Made by a program: the position numbers and the translations under genes | Shown here: positions 47,595 to 52,251 of the stretch, one piece after another | Position numbering within the stretch: the stretch's first letter is position 1 | How the letters are laid out: every line of letters starts with the position of its first letter | DNA from: Pholiota molesta | Taxonomy: Eukaryota; Basidiomycota; Agaricomycetes; Agaricales; Strophariaceae | Reading direction: 5' to 3' | Assembly (NCBI GenBank): GCA_014925825.1 | Contig: JACGCK010000278.1 | Location: 1 to 52,251, forward strand | DNA length: 52,251 nucleotides | The notes under the pieces: generated by a model | Databases searched by the model: none | What the model saw: only the letters and a program-made list of their open reading frames with translations | What the model was told of the DNA's origin: nothing

Positions 47595-48908
47595 CCATAC
47601 CGTACATCAAGACGAATATATTACACGCGAGGCGTCTGGCGCAGAGCCGACACCTCGCCATTTTCGGCCTACACCTGACTACGCCCACACCTCGGTTCTC
47701 ACGAACCACCTGCACTCGCCTCTGCAACCTCAAGAGCCTAGGTAAAATTGGTCGGGTTTAAATATTATTTACTCTAGTCCAATTATACCGACCAAGGCTC
47801 GTTAGTCACATGCGTATTTCCCCACACTGGCCTGGCCGTGTGGATGACCCCCAATTGCGCTGGCCCGGCCGCGCAATAATATATCGACGGCCACGCTGAG
47901 CTGGTCCGCCGCTCATTGCGAGTCTGCCTCACCTTTAATAGAAAGTCGTTCGCAGCGGATTAATTTTCGTCCGGCATGTGACCCAACTGGGAGGAAGGAA
48001 ATTTTAAGACAAACTGACTCGCATCCTGGTTTGTCTCCCTTCTTTTCCTTCCTCCACTCGCCATTTGCAGAGGCTCGACATCCCTCAAAAAACACCCACC
48101 CACCACAACCCCTTTTCCTTTCAGTCTAAGATCTTTTTTCCTTTTGCCTCCTTATTTTTTGCGCTCACACATATGTGGTTTTATTTCACATTTCATTTGT
48201 CTGTACTCGTTCATATGTATTTATAGCGCCATACCGTACATCAAGACGAATATATTACACGCGAGGCGTCTGGCGCAGAGCCGACACCTCGCCATTTTCG
48301 GCCTACACCTGACTACGCCCACACCTCGGTTCTCACGAACCACCTGCACTCGCCTCTGCAACCTCAAGAGCCTAGGTAAAATTGGTCGGGTTTAAATATT
48401 ATTTACTCTAGTCCAATTATACCGACCAAGGCTCGTTAGTCACATGCGTATTTCCCCACACTGGCCTGGCCGTGTGGATGACCCCCAATTGCGCTGGCCC
48501 GGCCGCGCAATAATATATCGACGGCCACGCTGAGCTGGTCCGCCGCTCATTGCGAGTCTGCCTCACCTTTAATAGAAAGTCGTTCGCAGCGGATTAATTT
48601 TCGTCCGGCATGTGACCCAACTGGGAGGAAGGAAATTTTAAGACAAACTGACTCGCATCCTGGTTTGTCTCCCTTCTTTTCCTTCCTCCACTCGCCATTT
48701 GCAGAGGCTCGACATCTCTCAAAAAACACCCACCCACCACAACCCCTTTTCCTTTCTGTCTAAGATCTTTTTTCCTTTTGCCTCCTTATTTTTTGCGCTC
48801 ACACATATGTGATTTTATTTCACATTTCATTTGTCTGTACTCGTTCATATGTATTTATAGCGCCATACCGTACATCAAGACGAATACATTACACGCGAGG
48901 CGTCTGGA
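47595..48908 (+). repeat. tandem 634-bp terminal repeats after copy III
   Basis: Units begin at 47595, 48229 and 48863, exactly 634 bases apart. The first two are complete. The third stops after 46 bases, at 48908, where copy IV RT sequence begins. The D blocks come in two sequence types: AGTCTAAG with TGTGGTTT (first unit) and TGTCTAAG with TGTGATTT (second unit). A poly(A) tract of about 20 and an AT repeat precede the array at 47499-47537. Confidence 0.9.
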
Positions 48909-50416
48909 CACATGATGCATCCCTACCTCCTCCCCGCGACCCGCGTGAAGCCGCGTTCTTGGAGACTCAACGTCAAGAAGAAATCGCTAAAGGTCGTTTT
49001 TCTCCCTCGTTTGGCCCCGACCTCCTACCGGGCATGTATAGCATGCCTATCCACGCTGTTCCTAAGCCTAATTCCGATGATTTGCGTATGGTCACTGACC
49101 AGAGCGCAGGCGATTTTTCACTCAACTCCATGATCCCTCGCGAAGCGATCTCAGGTTACCCACTCGATAACATGAAGCGCCTGGGCGAGCTTCTCCTTCA
49201 TATCCGTAAGACCGAGGGTGACGGACGTCTTGTCATGGTCAAATCCGACGTCGCCGAAGCTTATCGTCTCATGCCTATGCACCCTCATTGGCAAATTAAA
49301 CAGGTCAATACTATTAATGGCACGCGGAATGTTGATAGGAACAACGCTTTCAGTGGCAGGGGTTCTGGGTGTATCTGGATTGCGTTCAACGGCCTTGTTA
49401 CCTGGATCGCCATTCATGTTAAGGGACTCGTCTGGCTTTGTGTCTACTCAGACGATTCCTTCATGCCTGAATGGAGCGACCGTATCACTTGGGATCCTGT
49501 TTTCCAAAAGGAAATGCCTTCGAGCCAGGTACAACTTCTTGAACTCTGGCGGGAATTAGGCATTCCATACAAGGAAAAGAAGCAACTGTCCGGTTCCCCC
49601 CTCACCATTATTGGTATTGACGTTGACCCCAATGCCATGACGTTAACCCTTCCTCCGAAGGCGCGCGCGGATCTCTTAGATGAAATTGCAGATTTCTGTA
49701 ATTTCCCCGACGGTGCCCGCGGCGTGAAACACACTTTGCGTCGTTGGCAGCGTCTCGCTGGCTGGCTCAACTGGGCTTTCAATGTTTTCCCATTACTACG
49801 CCCTTGCTTGAACAACTTCTACCCCAAGATTGCTGGAAAAAGACGCCCCGAATCAAACTATTTGGACCAATATTCCCGTGCGCCGAGATCTCGAATGGGC
49901 GGCCAACCACATTCGTGCCTCGGATGGCGTTCACTTGCTTCGCTCTTTAGACTGGGGGATCGACGACGCGGACGCCCTCATTTTTTGCGGACGCTTGCTT
50001 AGAAGGGATGGCTTTTGGTACCCGGCACTTGACGTTGGATTTTACGCTCCCGTCCCTGCTACCACCTCCGGAGAATTCATCTCTGTCTACGAAGCCTTAT
50101 GTGTGCTCGCGGCGCTTGAGCACGCGTCCCTTTTCCCTCAGCCCGCTCGCTTTGCCATTTTTACGGACAACTCAACACTGTCGACATGTTTGCGTCCTTA
50201 AGGGCGCAACCCCAATACAACGAAATTCTCAAAGCCTCTGTGGACATTCGCCTAGCGACGAATCATCAACTTCGCGTCCTACATGTCCCTGTGAGCGTAA
50301 CGAAGTCGCAGACGCCATCTCTCGTCGCCAGTTCTCCCATGCACTCGGCTTGCGTCCAAAGATCACCTTCAACATTTTTGAACCCCTCGAGTCACGCTGG
50401 GGGCAGCAAAAAATGA
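48909..50416 (+). pseudogene. RT-RNase H of copy IV, 5'-truncated and frame-broken
   Basis: Begins at the position matching 44838 in copy III, so gag and the first part of RT are missing. The RT core is intact (SDVAEAYRLMP, VYSDDSF) and continuous with a frame that opens upstream in the repeat D block at about 48809. An extra A near 49846 breaks the frame. Further one-base losses occur in RNase H near 50000, 50125, 50175 and 50291. The two-base TG of the ATGA stop-start is kept at 50413-50416. Confidence 0.85.
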
Positions 50417-51421
50417 TGATCTCTCCGGTGTGCGCTCCAGGCAACGCCGCGCGAAGCTTGGACGCGCGAACGCTTGCTCCATGAACGAGCAATCTCTTTG
50501 GGCAAGCTATCGACACAGGAACGTGGAAGAACTACGGCTCCGCCTTGAATTCATACCTCAACTTCATACGACTCCATGACTTCCCTGTTGACCCAACCGC
50601 CGACACCCTATCTTTCTACACGGTCTGGACCTCCGCCCACATCAAACCGACTCCGTGAACTCTTATCTCTCTGGTATCTGTCAGCAACTCGAGCCTTATT
50701 TCCCTGACGTACGCAAAAACCGCAATTCACCTCTCGTCCACAAAACCATGCAAGGTTGCATGCGCCGTCATGGAAGTCCCACGGTCCGTAAGCGCGCGCT
50801 TACCATTGAAGACTTAGAAACCGTGGTCGAACACTACAGCACGTCCACCGACCATGACGACCTCCTCTTCGTAGCCATGCTCCTCACTGGATTTTTCGCA
50901 TTAATGCGTTTAGGCGAAATGGCTTATTCAGACGATACCACTCTACGCGATCCACGGAAAGTCACTACTCGGGCGTCTATCAAAATCAACGATGAATTCT
51001 TCCAATTTTTCCTTCCCAGTCACAAAGCAGACAAGCGCTATGAAGGAAATATTGTGATGGTTCGTCGTAACCACCAGAAAGCTGACCCGTTCAAAGCCTT
51101 CGTGTCATACCTTGCTTCCGCGACCACCTATTCCCTTACAACTCCGCACTCTGGCTTACCAGCAACGCTCGCGTACCAACTCGGTCCTTCTTCATGCGGC
51201 GCCTCCGTACCTTTTTTGCGAAAGACATAGGAGGTCATTCTATGCGTGCTGGCGGAGCGACCTTCATGGCCGAATGCGGGTGTCCACCTTCCCTAATCCA
51301 GGCCGCGGGCAGATGGGCATCGGAAGCATTCGAACTCTACATCAGGAAGAACCCAATCCTCCTCCAAGCTCTATTATTCGCCCGGGACAAGCGTCAGGTA
51401 GCCTACAGTCATTCGTCTTGA
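50413..51421 (+). pseudogene. tyrosine recombinase of copy IV, frame-broken
   Basis: Same protein as copies I-III with one-base losses near 50424, 50448, 50500, 50648 and 51118. The pieces 50655-51118 and 51194-51421 read the conserved catalytic sequence, including ALMRLGE, HSMR and ELYIRK. Every difference from copies I and II here that breaks the frame is a missing base in a short run. Confidence 0.87.
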
Positions 51422-51652
51422 TCACTCCTCACATCACTACCGTTTCATCTTTTGCCCTATTTCTTTGTTACGATATATTTTCCCTTCATCTTTTTCACTT
51501 CATTTAACTTTCCTTTCACTTTCACATCATCCTCCTTTCCCTCGTCACTTTCCAAACTATTAAAAAAAAAAAAAAAAAAACCCTTTATATATATATGCAT
51601 TTATACATCTTCATGTCTCCTTTCCATTTTCTTTTTCTTCATAGGCTTATAG

Positions 51653-52251
51653 CCATACCGTACATCAAGACGAATATATTACACGCGAGGCGTCTGGCGC
51701 AGAGCCGACACCTCGCCATTTTCGGCCTACACCTGACTACGCCCACACCTCGGTTCTCACGAACCACCTGCACTCGCCTCTGCAACCTCAAGAGCCTAGG
51801 TAAAATTGGTCGGGTTTAAATATTATTTACTCTAGTCCAATTATACCGACCAAGGCTCGTTAGTCACATGCGTATTTCCCCACACTGGCCTGGCCGTGTG
51901 GATGACCCCCAATTGCGCTGGCCCGGCCGCGCAATAATATATCGACGGCCACGCTGAGCTGGTCCGCCGCTCATTGCGAGTCTGCCTCACCTTTAATAGA
52001 AAGTCGTTCGCAGCGGATTAATTTTCGTCCGGCATGTGACCAACTGGGAGGAAGGAAATTTTAAGACAAACTGACTCGCATCCTGGTTTGTCTCCCTTCT
52101 TTCCTTCCTCCACTCGCCATTTGCAGAGGCTCGACATCTCTCAAAAAACACCCACCCACCACAACCCCTTTTCCTTTCAGTCTAAGATCTTTTTTCCTTT
52201 TGCCTCCTTATTTTTGCGCTCACACAATGGATTTTATTTCACATTTCATTT
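51653..52251 (+). repeat. terminal repeat of copy IV, cut by the window end
   Basis: Starts at CCATACCGTACATC and runs through blocks A, B, C and most of D. The next 634-bp unit would begin about 36 bases beyond the window. Missing single bases (for example GTGACC for GTGACCC near 52040) rise in number toward the end. Confidence 0.88.

Larger units (their letters stand above)
36549..52251. mobile_element. nest of Ngaro/DIRS-type (tyrosine recombinase) retroelements
   Basis: At least four copies of one element. Copy I (minus, 37.0-38.9 kb) and copy II (plus, 38.87-40.3 kb) are 3' halves joined head-to-head. Copy III (plus, 43.75-47.6 kb) has most of gag, RT-RNase H and YR. Copy IV (plus, 48.9-51.6 kb) lacks gag and the first part of RT. 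Terminal repeats lie between them and are often tandem. The elements carry a tyrosine recombinase and no DDE integrase or protease, which excludes Gypsy or Copia LTR elements. Gag with zinc fingers plus RT-RNase H plus YR without a methyltransferase, and repeats in direct orientation, fit Ngaro better than DIRS1. The nest continues past the window end. Confidence 0.9.

Noticed and set aside
36549..52251. Classification as a Gypsy or Copia LTR retrotransposon.
   Set aside because: There is no protease or DDE integrase. A tyrosine recombinase with R-H-R-Y follows RNase H, and the repeats are split, not plain LTRs.
1..52251. CRISPR arrays, rRNA genes, bacterial operons.
   Set aside because: No evenly spaced short repeats with unique spacers, no rRNA signature, and spliced genes throughout.

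Overview
This is nuclear DNA of a filamentous basidiomycete, most likely an Agaricomycete (mushroom-forming fungus). Genes are split by many short introns of about 45-65 bases with GT(A/G)NGT donors. The gene content fits this group: a NACHT-type NLR, an agaric-type CorA-like membrane protein, an F-box protein, and tyrosine-recombinase retrotransposons of the Ngaro/DIRS kind. No virus, plasmid or CRISPR structure is present.

Layout. 1-1.4 kb: 5' end of a Ngaro/DIRS-type element (gag plus terminal repeat, minus strand). 1.4-5.4 kb: a small palindrome, unrecognised coding-like sequence and a broken NACHT NLR gene (minus). 6.0-18.8 kb: a conventional and clean gene block: CorA-like protein (+), F-box protein (+), Asterix/PAT-complex subunit (+), threonine synthase (-), and a disordered coiled-coil protein (-). 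18.8-25.2 kb: gene-poor, with one small two-exon gene model. 25.3-30.3 kb: a long Ser/Pro-rich coiled-coil protein (+), converging on the cohesin subunit Scc3/STAG (30.6-35.6 kb, -). Both of these carry many reading-frame breaks. 36.5 kb to the window end: a 15.7-kb nest of at least four copies (I-IV) of one Ngaro/DIRS-type element.

The retroelement encodes gag (CCCH plus CCHC zinc fingers), reverse transcriptase (RT) with RNase H, and a tyrosine recombinase (YR). The RT-RNase H stop and the YR start overlap as ATGA. Copies I and II are 3' halves fused head-to-head into a near-perfect palindrome with arms of about 1.55 kb. Copies III and IV lie in tandem. The 3' ends carry a tandem 634-bp terminal repeat, one unit of which is split by a 1,873-bp terminal-inverted-repeat element with a 2-bp CG target duplication. 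That element contains a tRNA-like Pol III promoter and no credible protein gene.

A caution runs through the whole window. Many frame breaks are single-base indels, mostly losses, including in the cohesin gene, which is expected to be essential, and at both ends of the window. Consensus errors in a long-read assembly explain these better than gene death. The 6-18.8 kb block shows none.
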